Shown one piece after another: positions 18,227 through 27,154 of a stretch of 64,000 bases of DNA; position 1 is the stretch's first letter, and the number at the start of each line of letters is the position of its first letter. The DNA is taken from assembly GCF_012241385.1 (NCBI RefSeq), contig NZ_JAAVXB010000013.1:50346-114345 (forward strand). Direction: 5' to 3'. This DNA is from Solimonas marina. Lineage in GTDB: Bacteria > Pseudomonadota > Gammaproteobacteria > Nevskiales > Nevskiaceae. A model generated the notes under the pieces. That model ran no database searches. It saw nothing but the letters and a program-made list of their open reading frames with translations, and was not told the DNA's origin. The position numbers and the translations under genes are program-made.

Positions 18227-19243
18227 ATGTCCACGAACTCCGTCATTCCCGAGCCGTCCAGCCCCTGGCGCTTCTGCGTGGCGCCGATGATCGACTGGAC
18301 GGACCGTCACTGCCGCTATTTCATGCGGCAGCTGTCGGCGCATGTGCGGCTCTATACCGAAATGATCACGACCGGCGCGATCCTGCACGGCGACCGCGAC
18401 CGGCATTTGCGCTTCGACGCCGCCGAGCACCCGGTGGCACTGCAGCTCGGCGGCAGCGATCCGGCGGCGCTGGCGGCCTGCGCCGAGATCGGCCAGCAAT
18501 ACGGCTATGACGAAATCAATCTGAACTGCGGCTGCCCGTCGGATCGCGTTCAGGGCGGCGGCTTCGGCGCCTGCCTGATGCGTGAGCCGGCGCTGGTAGC
18601 CGACGCGGTGCGGGCCATGCGCGGCGCCACGTCGCTGCCAGTCACGGTCAAGCACCGCATCGGCATCGACGATTCCGACGAGTACGACTTCATGCGCCGC
18701 TTCGTCGACACCGTCGCCAATGCCGGCTGCGAGGTCTTCATCGTCCATGCACGCAAGGCCTGGTTGCAGGGCCTGTCGCCGAAGGAAAACCGCGAGATCC
18801 CGCCGCTGCGCTATGAAGCGGTGCAGCGCCTCAAGCAGGAATTTCCGCAGCTGAGCATCGTCATCAACGGCGGCCTGCGCTCGCACGAAGTCTGCGCCGA
18901 ACAGCTGCAGCACCTCGACGGCGTCATGGTCGGCCGCGAGGCCTACGAGAACCCCTACTTTCTCGCCGAGGTCGACGCACGTCTGTTCGGCACCACGACG
19001 CCGGCGATGACCCGCGATGCCGTGCTTGAACGAATGACGCAGTATGCGGCGCACCAGCTGGAACACGGCGTCGCGGTCAAGCACATCACCCGTCACATCC
19101 TCGGCCTGTATCGCGGCCAGCCCGGCGGGCGCGCGTTCCGCCGCCTGCTGTCGGAGCGCGCCAGCCGCCCCGACAGTGACGCCGACCTGCTGCGCGCGGC
19201 ACGCGAAGCGATGGACGCGCTACCATCGGCGGCCGCGGCCTGA
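18227..19243 (+). CDS. dusA: tRNA-dihydrouridine(20/20a) synthase
   Basis: FMN enzyme that reduces uridine 20/20a in the D-loop of tRNAs. 338 aa: N-terminal FCVAPMIDWTDRHCR, the catalytic motif LNCGCPSDRVQ with Cys103, and VKHRIGIDD and INGGL barrel segments, all typical of DusA rather than DusB/C. The FMN-binding TIM barrel is followed by the helical tRNA-binding C-terminus (HITRHILGLYRGQPGGR). Monocistronic or upstream of ppiB (42-base gap). Confidence 0.95.
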   Translation: MSTNSVIPEPSSPWRFCVAPMIDWTDRHCRYFMRQLSAHVRLYTEMITTGAILHGDRDRHLRFDAAEHPVALQLGGSDPAALAACAEIGQQYGYDEINLNCGCPSDRVQGGGFGACLMREPALVADAVRAMRGATSLPVTVKHRIGIDDSDEYDFMRRFVDTVANAGCEVFIVHARKAWLQGLSPKENREIPPLRYEAVQRLKQEFPQLSIVINGGLRSHEVCAEQLQHLDGVMVGREAYENPYFLAEVDARLFGTTTPAMTRDAVLERMTQYAAHQLEHGVAVKHITRHILGLYRGQPGGRAFRRLLSERASRPDSDADLLRAAREAMDALPSAAAA

Positions 19244-19285
19244 GGCTCGGCCGCCTCTCACCAACGAAAACAACGGAAAAAACCG

Positions 19286-19792
19286 ATGACCACCGAAACC
19301 ACTCGCGTCCGCATCGATACCACGCTCGGCCCGATCGAGCTCGAGCTCGACGCCGCCAAGGCGCCGAAGACGGTCGCCAACTTCGTGCAGTACGCCAACG
19401 ACGGCCACTACGACGGCCTCGTTTTCCACCGCGTGATCAAGGGCTTCATGATCCAGGGCGGCGGCTACGACGGCGAGTACGACCAGCGCCGCACCCGTGC
19501 GCCGATCGCGATCGAATCGGCCAACGGCCTGAAGAACGACCGCGGCACGATCGCGATGGCGCGCACGTCCGATCCGAACTCGGCGACGTCGCAGTTCTTC
19601 ATCAATCATGGCGACAACGATTTCCTCAACCATCCGGGCCAGGACGGCTACGGCTACGCGGTGTTCGGCAAGGTGACGGAAGGCCTCGACGTGGTCGACA
19701 AGATCGCCGATACGCCGACCGGCAACACCCGCCCGTTCGGCCGCGACGTGCCGGTCACGCAGGTCGTGATCGAAAAGGTGACGGTGCTCTAA
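19286..19792 (+). CDS. ppiB: Peptidylprolyl isomerase B (cyclophilin type)
   Basis: Cytoplasmic cyclophilin that catalyses cis-trans isomerisation of prolyl bonds. 168 aa with no signal peptide. Conserved active-site segments VFHRVIKGFMIQGG, SNSATSQFFINHGDN-like and GYAVFGKVTEG are present. It begins with ATG 19286 after a GGAA-type ribosome site and ends 11 bases before lpxH, the same pairing seen in many gammaproteobacteria. Confidence 0.95.
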   Translation: MTTETTRVRIDTTLGPIELELDAAKAPKTVANFVQYANDGHYDGLVFHRVIKGFMIQGGGYDGEYDQRRTRAPIAIESANGLKNDRGTIAMARTSDPNSATSQFFINHGDNDFLNHPGQDGYGYAVFGKVTEGLDVVDKIADTPTGNTRPFGRDVPVTQVVIEKVTVL

Positions 19793-19803
19793 AAGCCGAT
19801 CCC

Positions 19804-20580
19804 GTGATATTGCTGTTATCGGATTTGCATCTGCCGAACGAGCCCTCGCCGCTGCGCGAGGGCTTTTTGCATTTCCTGGCAGGACCGGCGCGCAAGGCCG
19901 AGGCGGTCTACATTCTCGGCGACCTGTTCGAATACTGGGTCGGCGACGATGTCGGGCTGGTCGACTACGCGCCCGAGATCAAGGCGCTGCGCGACCTCAC
20001 CGACCGCGGCGTACGCGTCCATTTCATGGCCGGCAATCGCGACTTCCTGGTCGGCCAGCGCTTTGCCGCGGCCACCGGCGTGACGCTGCTCGAAGATCCG
20101 CTGGTGGTCACGCTCGGCGGCGTGCCGACGCTGCTGTCGCACGGCGATCGTTACTGCACGGACGACCGTGGCTATCAGCGCTGGCGCCGCTTCTCGCGTA
20201 ATCGCGTCGCACAGTGGCTGTTCCGACGCCTGCCACAGACGCGTCGGCATGCGATCGCCGGCGGGCTACGCCACCAGAGCGGGGCCGAGAAGCGCAACAA
20301 GCCGTCGGCGATCATGGACGTCAACGACGTGGCGATTCGTACGGCGCTGACCCGTCAGGTCGTGACGCGCATGATCCACGGCCACACGCACCGCCCCGCC
20401 GATCACCTGCTGCAGCTACGCGGCGGCATCCGCGCAACGCGCATCGTGCTCGCCGATTGGCGCGAGGCCGGCCCGAGCGGCGCACCGTTGATGGAGTATC
20501 TGAAGGTCGACGACGGCGGCGTCATGCGCGTACAGCTCGACCGGCCGATCCCGGACGCAGCGACCGCCGCGAACGCCTGA
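19804..20580 (+). CDS. lpxH: UDP-2,3-diacylglucosamine diphosphatase
   Basis: Calcineurin-like phosphoesterase that makes lipid X in lipid A synthesis at the inner membrane. 258 aa with the metal-binding set SDLHLP (Asp7/His9), GDLFEYWVGDD, AGNRDF, SHGDRYCTDD and the final GHTHRP. GTG 19804 is the start, 11 bases after ppiB. The gene is convergent with the CDF transporter gene, six bases apart. Confidence 0.94.
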   Translation: MILLLSDLHLPNEPSPLREGFLHFLAGPARKAEAVYILGDLFEYWVGDDVGLVDYAPEIKALRDLTDRGVRVHFMAGNRDFLVGQRFAAATGVTLLEDPLVVTLGGVPTLLSHGDRYCTDDRGYQRWRRFSRNRVAQWLFRRLPQTRRHAIAGGLRHQSGAEKRNKPSAIMDVNDVAIRTALTRQVVTRMIHGHTHRPADHLLQLRGGIRATRIVLADWREAGPSGAPLMEYLKVDDGGVMRVQLDRPIPDAATAANA

Positions 20581-20586
20581 AGACTG

Positions 20587-21585
20587 CTAGGCGGCGCAGC
20601 CCTGCACCGGCGTCGCGCAGGGGCAATCCTCGATCTGGATGGTGCTGTGCTCGACACCGAAACGCTGGTGCAGCAACTCGTGGATCGCCACCAGCGTCGC
20701 ATCGCGTTCAACGTCGCTGCGCAGCGTCGCATGCAAGGTGACGATCGGCTTGTCGTCGCTCAGCGACCAGGCATGCACATGATGGACGCTGTCGACCGCA
20801 CCGATGTTGTCTTCGATGGCACTGACGATGGCCTGCTCGTCCAGCCCCGGCGGCGTGCCTTCGAGCAGAACATGCGCTGACTGTCGCGCGATCGCCCAGC
20901 CGGTGCGCAACATCAGCAGCGCGACGAACGCCGACAGCAGCGGATCGGCGATCATCCAGCCGCGCCACCAGATCAGCGCGCCGGCGACCAGTGCCGCGAC
21001 GCTGCCGAGCAGATCGCCAAGCACGTGCGCCAGCGCGCCGCGGACATTGAGGTTCTGTTCGCCACCGGAGAGGATCGCGAATGCGGCGATGTTGACGATC
21101 AGGCCGATCGTGGCGATCAGCATCACCATGCCGCCGGCCACCGCTTCCGGCTGCCAGAGACGCAGCACCGCCTCGACGACGATCCACGCCGACAGCACCA
21201 GCAAGGCCAGGCCGTTGACGAAGGCGGCCAGCACCTGCCAGCGGTGGTGGCCATAGCTCATCGCCGGCGTCGCCGGACGGCGCGCGGCACGCACCGCGAA
21301 GAACGCCATCGCCAGCGACGCGGCATCGGTCAGCATGTGCGCGGCGTCGGCCAGCAGCGCCAGTGAATCGGCGAGCAGACCGCCGGTCACCTCGGCGATC
21401 ATGAAGCCGCCCGTCAGCAGCAACGCCCAGAACAACGCGCTTTCGGACGCGTGCGCGCCGTGCGAATGGACATGGCCGGGGCCGTGATGATGGCCGTGCC
21501 CGTGGTCGCCGTGCGCATGGGCGTGGCCATGATCGTGCGCGTGATCGTGGCGATGGTCATGCGAGGGCGAATGGTCGTGCGGCAT
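20587..21585 (-). CDS. Cation diffusion facilitator (Zn/Co/Cd efflux)
   Basis: 332-aa inner-membrane metal/proton antiporter. The first 45 residues carry about 18 histidines in HD/HG repeats, a likely zinc-binding tail. Six membrane helices follow, with metal-site motifs LLADAAHMLTDA (helix 2, HxxxD) and GALAHVLGDLLG (helix 5), then a cytoplasmic ferredoxin-like domain with VHHVHAWSL. This pattern fits the CzcD/ZitB group. It is not next to the nickel/copper genes, so the exact metal is unknown. Confidence 0.92.
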   Translation of the reverse strand: MPHDHSPSHDHRHDHAHDHGHAHAHGDHGHGHHHGPGHVHSHGAHASESALFWALLLTGGFMIAEVTGGLLADSLALLADAAHMLTDAASLAMAFFAVRAARRPATPAMSYGHHRWQVLAAFVNGLALLVLSAWIVVEAVLRLWQPEAVAGGMVMLIATIGLIVNIAAFAILSGGEQNLNVRGALAHVLGDLLGSVAALVAGALIWWRGWMIADPLLSAFVALLMLRTGWAIARQSAHVLLEGTPPGLDEQAIVSAIEDNIGAVDSVHHVHAWSLSDDKPIVTLHATLRSDVERDATLVAIHELLHQRFGVEHSTIQIEDCPCATPVQGCAA

Positions 21586-21649
21586 CGGTCAAAACAGTCG
21601 TCGGCTAACGCTCACAGTATGACGGGTTCCGGTCCCGCCGGTGACGACT

Positions 21650-22435
21650 TCAGCGGCGCTCGGCACTCGCCAGCGCCAGTTCCGATTCGGCAAACCCGGC
21701 GGCGCGGCGCGCCTCCAGGTTCAGCGGCGCGCGCAGGCGTACACCGTGCTCGGCGAGCAGCGTCGCAAACGTCGCATCCGGCGCCAGGCCGCGCTGCGCG
21801 CACAGGTGGCGGAACCAGCGCGTGCCGATTTCCACGTGGCCGACTTCCTCGCGCAGGATCACGTCGAGGATCGCCACCGTTTCGGTATCGCCGGCCTCGC
21901 GCAGGCGCTGCATCATGCCGGGCGTGACGTCGAGACCGCGCGCCTCCAGCACACGCGGCACCAGCGCCATACGCAACAGCGGATCGTGCGCGGTTTTCTC
22001 GGCCGCCTCCCACAAGCCGTTGTGCGCGGTGAAATCGCCGTAGTCGTAGCCGACCGACTGCAGGCGCGCGCGCAGCATCGCGAAGTGCCGAGCCTCGTCC
22101 TGCGCGACGCTGAGCCAGTCCGCGTAGTAGCGCGCCGGCATGCCAGTGAAGCGCCAGCCGGCGTCCAGCGCCAGGTTGATCGCGTTGAATTCGATATGCG
22201 CGATCGCATGCATCAGCGCCGCGCGGCCGTCGACCGTGCCGAGACCGCGATGCGGCACGTCGCGCGGATGCACCAGGGTCGGCCGCGCCGGCCGCCCCGG
22301 CAGCGGGCGCGGGTCGTCGGCATCGAGCGGCGCAGGATCGGCAAGGCTCAGCACGGCGACGCGCCGGCACTTCTCGCCGGGATCGGTTTCGACGAGCGCG
22401 GCGTGCCAGCGCCGGCGGTCGATGCCGTCGTTCAC
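21650..22435 (-). CDS. DUF455 family ferritin-like protein
   Basis: 261 aa. The central region (HAIAHIEFNAINLALDAGWRF, DEARHFAMLRARL, EEVGHVEIGTRWF) has the repeated Glu/His spacing of a ferritin-like four-helix bundle, the DUF455 family whose function is not established. GTG 22435 is the start and overlaps the previous stop as GTGA, so it is translationally coupled to the quinone reductase gene upstream. An older open frame runs through to 22609 but is antisense-like in composition. Confidence 0.8.
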   Translation of the reverse strand: MNDGIDRRRWHAALVETDPGEKCRRVAVLSLADPAPLDADDPRPLPGRPARPTLVHPRDVPHRGLGTVDGRAALMHAIAHIEFNAINLALDAGWRFTGMPARYYADWLSVAQDEARHFAMLRARLQSVGYDYGDFTAHNGLWEAAEKTAHDPLLRMALVPRVLEARGLDVTPGMMQRLREAGDTETVAILDVILREEVGHVEIGTRWFRHLCAQRGLAPDATFATLLAEHGVRLRAPLNLEARRAAGFAESELALASAERR

Positions 22436-23454
22436 GACGCGACCGTCAGCACGACCTTGCCGGTATTGCGCCGCGCCTCGATATAGGCCTGCGCCTCGCC
22501 GACCTGTTCGAAGCCGAACGCACGGTCGACGTGGGGCCGCACCCAGCCGTCGTCGATACCGGCCAGCACGTCCTGCATCCACGCGCGAATCTTGTCGACC
22601 TCGTGCCACAGATGGCCGAGATTGACGCCGAACACGGCGCGGTTGTCGTTCATCAGGCTGATCGGATTGAACAGCGGCAGGCCGGCAACGACGTCGAGCA
22701 GACGCAGCGGCCCGATCAACCAGCTTTCGGTGACGCGGGAGATGCCGAACATGCCGAGCCGGCCGGTATGACGCAACGCGCGATAGCTGCGCTTCCAGTG
22801 CCGGCCGCCAAGCGGGTCGATGATCAGCTCGACACCGCGGTCGCCGCTGAGCCGCATCAGCTCGGGTCGCCAGTCCTTGCCGCGATAGTCGATGGCCGCA
22901 TGCAGGCCGCGCTCGCGCAGGAATGCATGCTTGCCGGCGCTGGCGGTGCCGTAGATCGTCGCGCCGACATGGCGCGCCACGTCGATCGCCGCCAGGCCGA
23001 CGCCGCCACCGGCGTTGTGGATCAGCACCGTCTCGCCGGCGCGCAGCGCGCCGACCACGACCAGCAACTGCCAGGCGGTCAGATAGTTCACCGGCACTGC
23101 TGCGGCCTGCTCGAAGCTCAGCGCTGCCGGCTTGGCGAAGACCTGCGCCGCCGGCACGACGACGCAGTCGGCATAGCCGCCGAAGCGCGTCAGCGCGAAG
23201 ACCTCGCGGCCGATCCAGTGCGCGTCCTGATCGGCGCCGACCGCGTCGACCACGCCGGCGACCTCATAGCCGACCACGCACGGCAGCTTCGGCGCGTCCG
23301 GATACAGGCCCTGGCGCGCGAGGATGTCGGCGAAGTTGATGCCGATCGCCCGCACGCGAATGCGCAGTTCGCCGGCGGCCGACGACGGGTCGGCCGCCTC
23401 GCGTATCTGCAGTTTCTCCGGGCCGCCGCGCCCGGTGATGTAGATCTGCCGCAT
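22432..23454 (-). CDS. Zinc-free MDR family NADPH:quinone reductase-like protein
   Basis: 340-aa medium-chain dehydrogenase/reductase. The N-terminal GroES-like half (MRQIYITGRGGPEKLQIRE, INFADILARQGLYPDAPKLP) and the Rossmann half with the nucleotide loop HNAGGGVGLAAIDVAR resemble quinone oxidoreductases and lack the structural zinc cysteines. Likely reduces quinones or enones with NADPH in the cytosol. Shares a GTGA overlap with the DUF455 gene downstream and is 21 bases after metZ on the same strand. Confidence 0.87.
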   Translation of the reverse strand: MRQIYITGRGGPEKLQIREAADPSSAAGELRIRVRAIGINFADILARQGLYPDAPKLPCVVGYEVAGVVDAVGADQDAHWIGREVFALTRFGGYADCVVVPAAQVFAKPAALSFEQAAAVPVNYLTAWQLLVVVGALRAGETVLIHNAGGGVGLAAIDVARHVGATIYGTASAGKHAFLRERGLHAAIDYRGKDWRPELMRLSGDRGVELIIDPLGGRHWKRSYRALRHTGRLGMFGISRVTESWLIGPLRLLDVVAGLPLFNPISLMNDNRAVFGVNLGHLWHEVDKIRAWMQDVLAGIDDGWVRPHVDRAFGFEQVGEAQAYIEARRNTGKVVLTVAS

Positions 23455-23475
23455 GCGCCGCGCTCCTTGGCCTGG

Positions 23476-24663
23476 CTACAGAGTCAGGCCCCGCGCCAGA
23501 TCCGCCGTCAGGTCCTTGAGGTCTTCGAGGCCGACCGCAACACGCAGCAGGCCCTCGCCGATGCCGGCCTGCGCGCGCGCCTCGGCACTGATGCGGCCGT
23601 GCGTGGTCGTTGCCGGATGCGTGATCGTCGTGCGCGTATCGCCGAGGTTGGCGGTGATCGAAATCAGCCGCGTGCTGTCGACGACGCGCCACGCCGCGTC
23701 GCGGCCGCCTTCGACCTCGAACGCGACGACCGCGCCGAAGCCCGACTGCTGATGCCGCGCCAGCTCGTGCTGCGGATGCGTGACCAGCCCCGGGTAATGC
23801 ACGCGGGCGACGGTCGGCTGCTCGCTGAGCCACTCGGCCAGGCCGTGCGCGTTCTCGCAGTGCGCCTTCATGCGCACCGCCAGCGTTTCCAGGCCCTTGA
23901 GGAACACCCAGGCATTGAACGGGCTCATGCACGGCCCGGCGGTGCGCATGAAGCCGAAGACGTTCTTACCGACGCGCTGTGCGTCGCCGACGATGGCGCC
24001 GCCGACGCAGCGGCCCTGGCCGTCGATGTACTTGGTCGCCGAATGAATCACCAGATCGGCACCGAGCTTCAGCGGCTGCTGCAAGACCGGCGTCAAAAAG
24101 CAGTTGTCGACCGCCAGCAAGGCACCGTGGCGATGTGCGATGTCGGCCAGCGCGGCGATGTCGACCAGCTCGACCAGCGGATTGGTCGGCGTCTCCGCGA
24201 ACAGCAGCTTGGTGTTCGGCTGAACCGCCGCTTCCCACGCCGCAACGTCGGTCTGATCGACGAAGCTGATGGTGATGCCGAACTTGGTCAGGATGTTGCC
24301 GAACAGATTGATCGTCGAGCCGAACAGGCCGCGCGAGCTGACGATGTGATCGCCCTGTTTGAGCAGCGCCAGACACATCGTCATCACCGCCGCCATGCCG
24401 CTGGCGGTGGCCACGCAGCTCTCGCCGCCTTCCATCGCCGCCAGGCGCTTTTCGAAGGCTTCCGTGGTCGGGTTGGTAAAGCGCGAGTAGATGAAACCGG
24501 GTTCGTTGCCGGAAAACACCGCCGCCGCCTGCGCGGCGCTGCCGAACACATAGCTCGACGTCAGCGACACCGACGCCGAGTGTTCGCGGTTGCCGGTACG
24601 CGGTTCGGCAGCGCGCACGCCGAGCGTCGCGCTGCCCCACTCCGGATCGAAGAATTCGTTCAC
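23476..24663 (-). CDS. metZ: O-succinylhomoserine sulfhydrylase
   Basis: PLP enzyme that makes homocysteine from O-succinylhomoserine and sulfide, giving a direct sulfhydrylation route to methionine. 395 aa of the Cys/Met-metabolism family: RFTNPTTEAFEKRLAAMEGG, PLP-binding ASGMAA, DNCFLTP, and Schiff-base Lys211 in HSATKYIDGQG. GTG 24663 is chosen because AGGAAGG lies five bases upstream. The leader carries a SAM-II-type riboswitch and terminator (24686-24797), so SAM probably shuts the gene off. It follows purF, as in Pseudomonas. Confidence 0.93.
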   Translation of the reverse strand: MNEFFDPEWGSATLGVRAAEPRTGNREHSASVSLTSSYVFGSAAQAAAVFSGNEPGFIYSRFTNPTTEAFEKRLAAMEGGESCVATASGMAAVMTMCLALLKQGDHIVSSRGLFGSTINLFGNILTKFGITISFVDQTDVAAWEAAVQPNTKLLFAETPTNPLVELVDIAALADIAHRHGALLAVDNCFLTPVLQQPLKLGADLVIHSATKYIDGQGRCVGGAIVGDAQRVGKNVFGFMRTAGPCMSPFNAWVFLKGLETLAVRMKAHCENAHGLAEWLSEQPTVARVHYPGLVTHPQHELARHQQSGFGAVVAFEVEGGRDAAWRVVDSTRLISITANLGDTRTTITHPATTTHGRISAEARAQAGIGEGLLRVAVGLEDLKDLTADLARGLTL

Positions 24664-24685
24664 TGCCACCTTCCTGCGGGCAATG

Positions 24686-24724
24686 AAAAAGCCCGCCAGC
24701 ATCCTTTGAAAATGCCAAACGGGC
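24686..24724 (-). terminator. metZ leader: metZ leader terminator / antiterminator switch
   Basis: On the minus strand GCCCG (24724-24720) pairs with CGGGC (24695-24691) and GGCAT pairs with ATGCT inside, followed by TTTTT (24690-24686): a Rho-independent terminator 23 bases before metZ. The competing hairpin AAACGGG (24737-24731) with CCCGTTT (24723-24717) uses the same CCCG, so the two are mutually exclusive. The aptamer 3' end lies in the first arm of this antiterminator. Confidence 0.75.
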
Positions 24725-24729
24725 TCACG

Positions 24730-24797
24730 CCCCGTTTAGCGACATTTGTTGGTGTCCGAAGACACCGCGCCTGCAAGCTGGGAGCAAATCGGCGCCG
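24730..24797 (-). ncRNA. SAM-II riboswitch (metZ leader)
   Basis: Read on the minus strand: P1 arms GGCGC-type 24795-24791 and 24771-24767, loop start GATTTG, then TTGCA before the 3' arm of P1, then CAAATG and GCTAAA (24740-24735) followed by GGGG. The loop ATTTG (24789-24785) pairs with CAAAT (24748-24744) as the H-type pseudoknot of SAM-II. These elements and their order match the published SAM-II core. An extra hairpin with a cUUCGg loop (24766-24751) is inserted between P1 and the pseudoknot arm. Placement before metZ fits feedback by SAM. Confidence 0.8.
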
Positions 24798-24890
24798 CGT
24801 AAAGGTAAGTGCAATCGCAGCCTTGAGCAAGCCCTCGATCACCCCACCGAACCGTCCTCAGCGCGGAGCGGCGTCGCGCGCCGCGCTGCA

Positions 24891-26405
24891 TCAAGCATTG
24901 GGCAGTTCGATGACGGTCTGCGCCTTACGCCGCGCGGCCTTCGCCGCATCCGAGCGGAACAGCTCCAGCTGGTTGAGGTATTCGGTCGTCACGTCCTGCG
25001 TGATGTATTCGCCGTTGAATACCGAGCAGTCGAAGCGCGTGATGTTCGGGTTGCCGAACTGCACCGCGTCGATCAGGTCCTCGAGATCCTGATAGATCAG
25101 GCGGTCGGCGCCCAGCATGGCCTCGAGTTCGGCGAGCGAGCGGCCGTGCGCGACCAGCTCGCTCGACGTCGGCATGTCGATGCCGTAGACGTTCGGGTAA
25201 CGCACCGGCGGCGAGGCCGACGCGAAATAGACCTTCTTGGCGCCGGCGTCGCGCGCCATCTCGATGATCTCCTTCGACGTCGTGCCTCGGACGATGGAGT
25301 CGTCGACCAGCAGCACGTTCTTGCCGCGAAATTCGATGTCGACCGGATTGAGCTTCTGGCGCACCGACTTCTTGCGCTGCGCCTGCCCCGGCATGATGAA
25401 CGTGCGGCCGATGTAGCGGTTCTTGATGAAGCCTTCGCGGTAGAGCACGCCGAGCCGCGCAGCGAGTTCGGCGCCGGCGACGCGCGAGGTATCCGGAATC
25501 GGGATGACCACGTCGATGTCATGGTCGGCCCAATCGCGCAGGATCTTTTCGGCCAGCTTCACGCCCATGCGCAGGCGCGCCTTGTAGACGTAGATGTCGT
25601 CCATCACCGAGTCCGGGCGCGCCAGATAAACGTGCTCGAAGATGCACGGCGAGTAGATCGGGTTGGCCGCGCACTGACGCTTGTGCAGCTTGCCGTCGAG
25701 CGTGATCAGCACCGCTTCGCCGGGCGCGATGTCGTCGACGAGCTCATAACCGAGCGCATCGAGCGCCACCGACTCCGACGCGATCAGGTAGTCGTAGCCG
25801 CCCTTGGCCGCTTCGCGGCGGCCGTAGACGATCGGGCGGATGCCGTAGGGATCGCGGAAGCCGACCACGCCGTAGCCGGTGATCATCGCCACGCAGGCGT
25901 AGGCGCCGCGGCAGCGCAGATGCACGCCGGACACGGCGGCGAAGATGTCTTCCGGCGTCAGGCGCAGCACGCCGCGCTGCAGCAGCTCGTGCGCGAAGAC
26001 GTTGAGCAGCACCTCCGAATCGGATTCGGTGTTGAGGTGACGGCGGTCTTCGAGGAACAGCTCCTGCTTGAGCTCTTCGGCATTGGTCAGGTTGCCGTTG
26101 TGCGACAGCGAAATGCCGAACGGCGTGTTCGTGTAGAACGGCTGCGCTTCGGCCGAGGTCGAGGTGCCGGCGGTCGGATAGCGCACGTGCGCCACGCCCA
26201 TGTTGCCGCGCAGCTTGGCCATCTGATCGTCGGCGTGGAAGACGTCGCGAACCAGCCCGTTTTCCTTGCGCAGATAAAGACGGTGACCTTCATTGGTGAT
26301 GATGCCCGCGGCGTCCTGGCCGCGGTGCTGGAGCATGGTCAGCGCATCGAACAGGTCGGAGTTGACGGTTGCTTGTTGCGAGACGATGCCGGCGATTCCA
26401 CACAT
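24891..26405 (-). CDS. purF: Amidophosphoribosyltransferase
   Basis: First committed step of purine synthesis: PRPP + glutamine to 5-phosphoribosylamine. 504 aa. The mature N-terminus is Cys2 (MCGIAGIV), the glutamine-amidotransferase nucleophile, and the PRPP loop [16 protein letters not shown] is in the C-terminal phosphoribosyltransferase domain. Start at ATG 26405 is fixed by the catalytic Cys. It is two bases after cvpA, one operon. Confidence 0.97.
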   Translation of the reverse strand: MCGIAGIVSQQATVNSDLFDALTMLQHRGQDAAGIITNEGHRLYLRKENGLVRDVFHADDQMAKLRGNMGVAHVRYPTAGTSTSAEAQPFYTNTPFGISLSHNGNLTNAEELKQELFLEDRRHLNTESDSEVLLNVFAHELLQRGVLRLTPEDIFAAVSGVHLRCRGAYACVAMITGYGVVGFRDPYGIRPIVYGRREAAKGGYDYLIASESVALDALGYELVDDIAPGEAVLITLDGKLHKRQCAANPIYSPCIFEHVYLARPDSVMDDIYVYKARLRMGVKLAEKILRDWADHDIDVVIPIPDTSRVAGAELAARLGVLYREGFIKNRYIGRTFIMPGQAQRKKSVRQKLNPVDIEFRGKNVLLVDDSIVRGTTSKEIIEMARDAGAKKVYFASASPPVRYPNVYGIDMPTSSELVAHGRSLAELEAMLGADRLIYQDLEDLIDAVQFGNPNITRFDCSVFNGEYITQDVTTEYLNQLELFRSDAAKAARRKAQTVIELPNA

Positions 26406-26407
26406 GA

Positions 26408-26938
26408 CTAATGATCCGGTGATGAGAGCGATTTGTCGGCCACGGCAGGCGCCGCCGACAGGAAGTTGAGCCAGCGCTGCGGGATCAGCGCTTCGACGCC
26501 GTGCGCAATGCCGACGAAATGAGGAACGATGCGGGACTTCTGCCACCAGCCGTCCTGCGCGGCGCCGAGACGGCTCGCGACGATGACGAACAGGACCAGG
26601 ACGATGACCGCGCGCAGCACACCGACGCCGGCGCCGAGCGTGCGGTCGGACGCCGAGAAACGGCTGTCGCGAACGGCCTGGACAACGAAATGCGTGACGA
26701 TGGTGCCGACCAGCAAGGCCAGGAAAAAGACGATGCCGCAGGACACGGCTTCGCGCAGCGCCGGATCGGCGATGTGACCTTCGAGCAGATACGCCGCACG
26801 GCCGCCGAACAACGCCGCCATCAGGAATGCGAACACCCAGGTGCAGAGACTGAGAATCTCGCGGGTGAACCCGCGCACCACGCCGACAAGTACGGAGATC
26901 AGCGCTAGGGCGACGATGCAGTAGTCAATCCAGGTCAT
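26408..26938 (-). CDS. cvpA: CvpA family membrane protein (colicin V production)
   Basis: 176-aa inner-membrane protein with four hydrophobic segments, beginning [26 protein letters not shown] in type and carrying GFTREILSL and the conserved [14 protein letters not shown] helix 4 ([18 protein letters not shown]). Homologues are needed for colicin V export and envelope resistance; the mechanism is not settled. Two bases before purF, and 216 bases after dedD; that gap holds no gene and could carry its own promoter. Confidence 0.9.
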   Translation of the reverse strand: MTWIDYCIVALALISVLVGVVRGFTREILSLCTWVFAFLMAALFGGRAAYLLEGHIADPALREAVSCGIVFFLALLVGTIVTHFVVQAVRDSRFSASDRTLGAGVGVLRAVIVLVLFVIVASRLGAAQDGWWQKSRIVPHFVGIAHGVEALIPQRWLNFLSAAPAVADKSLSSPDH

Positions 26939-27154
26939 GCGACGCGCGACGTGAAGTACGCGCAATTCTACCATCGCACCGTGGCGCGCATCAGGGCGCG
27001 CGCGATGCGCGGCGTGTCGGCCAACGATCGTGCAGCCTGCCTGAAGGAACATCGCCACGCCGCCTCGATGGCGGCGACTCCCGTCCTTTCAAGGGGCTTG
27101 GCAGACGCGGCCGGCGGCCGCCCGATGGGCGGCACACTCGGCTCCTTGAGGCAC

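Noticed and set aside
22436..22609. N-terminal extension of the DUF455 protein
   Set aside because: Lies antisense-like inside the quinone reductase frame and is Arg/Gly-rich; GTG 22435 with GTGA overlap is better.
24730..24797. SAM-I riboswitch
   Set aside because: The SAM-I hallmarks (long four-way junction with GAUGAGGG-like kink turn) are absent; the pseudoknot core fits SAM-II.
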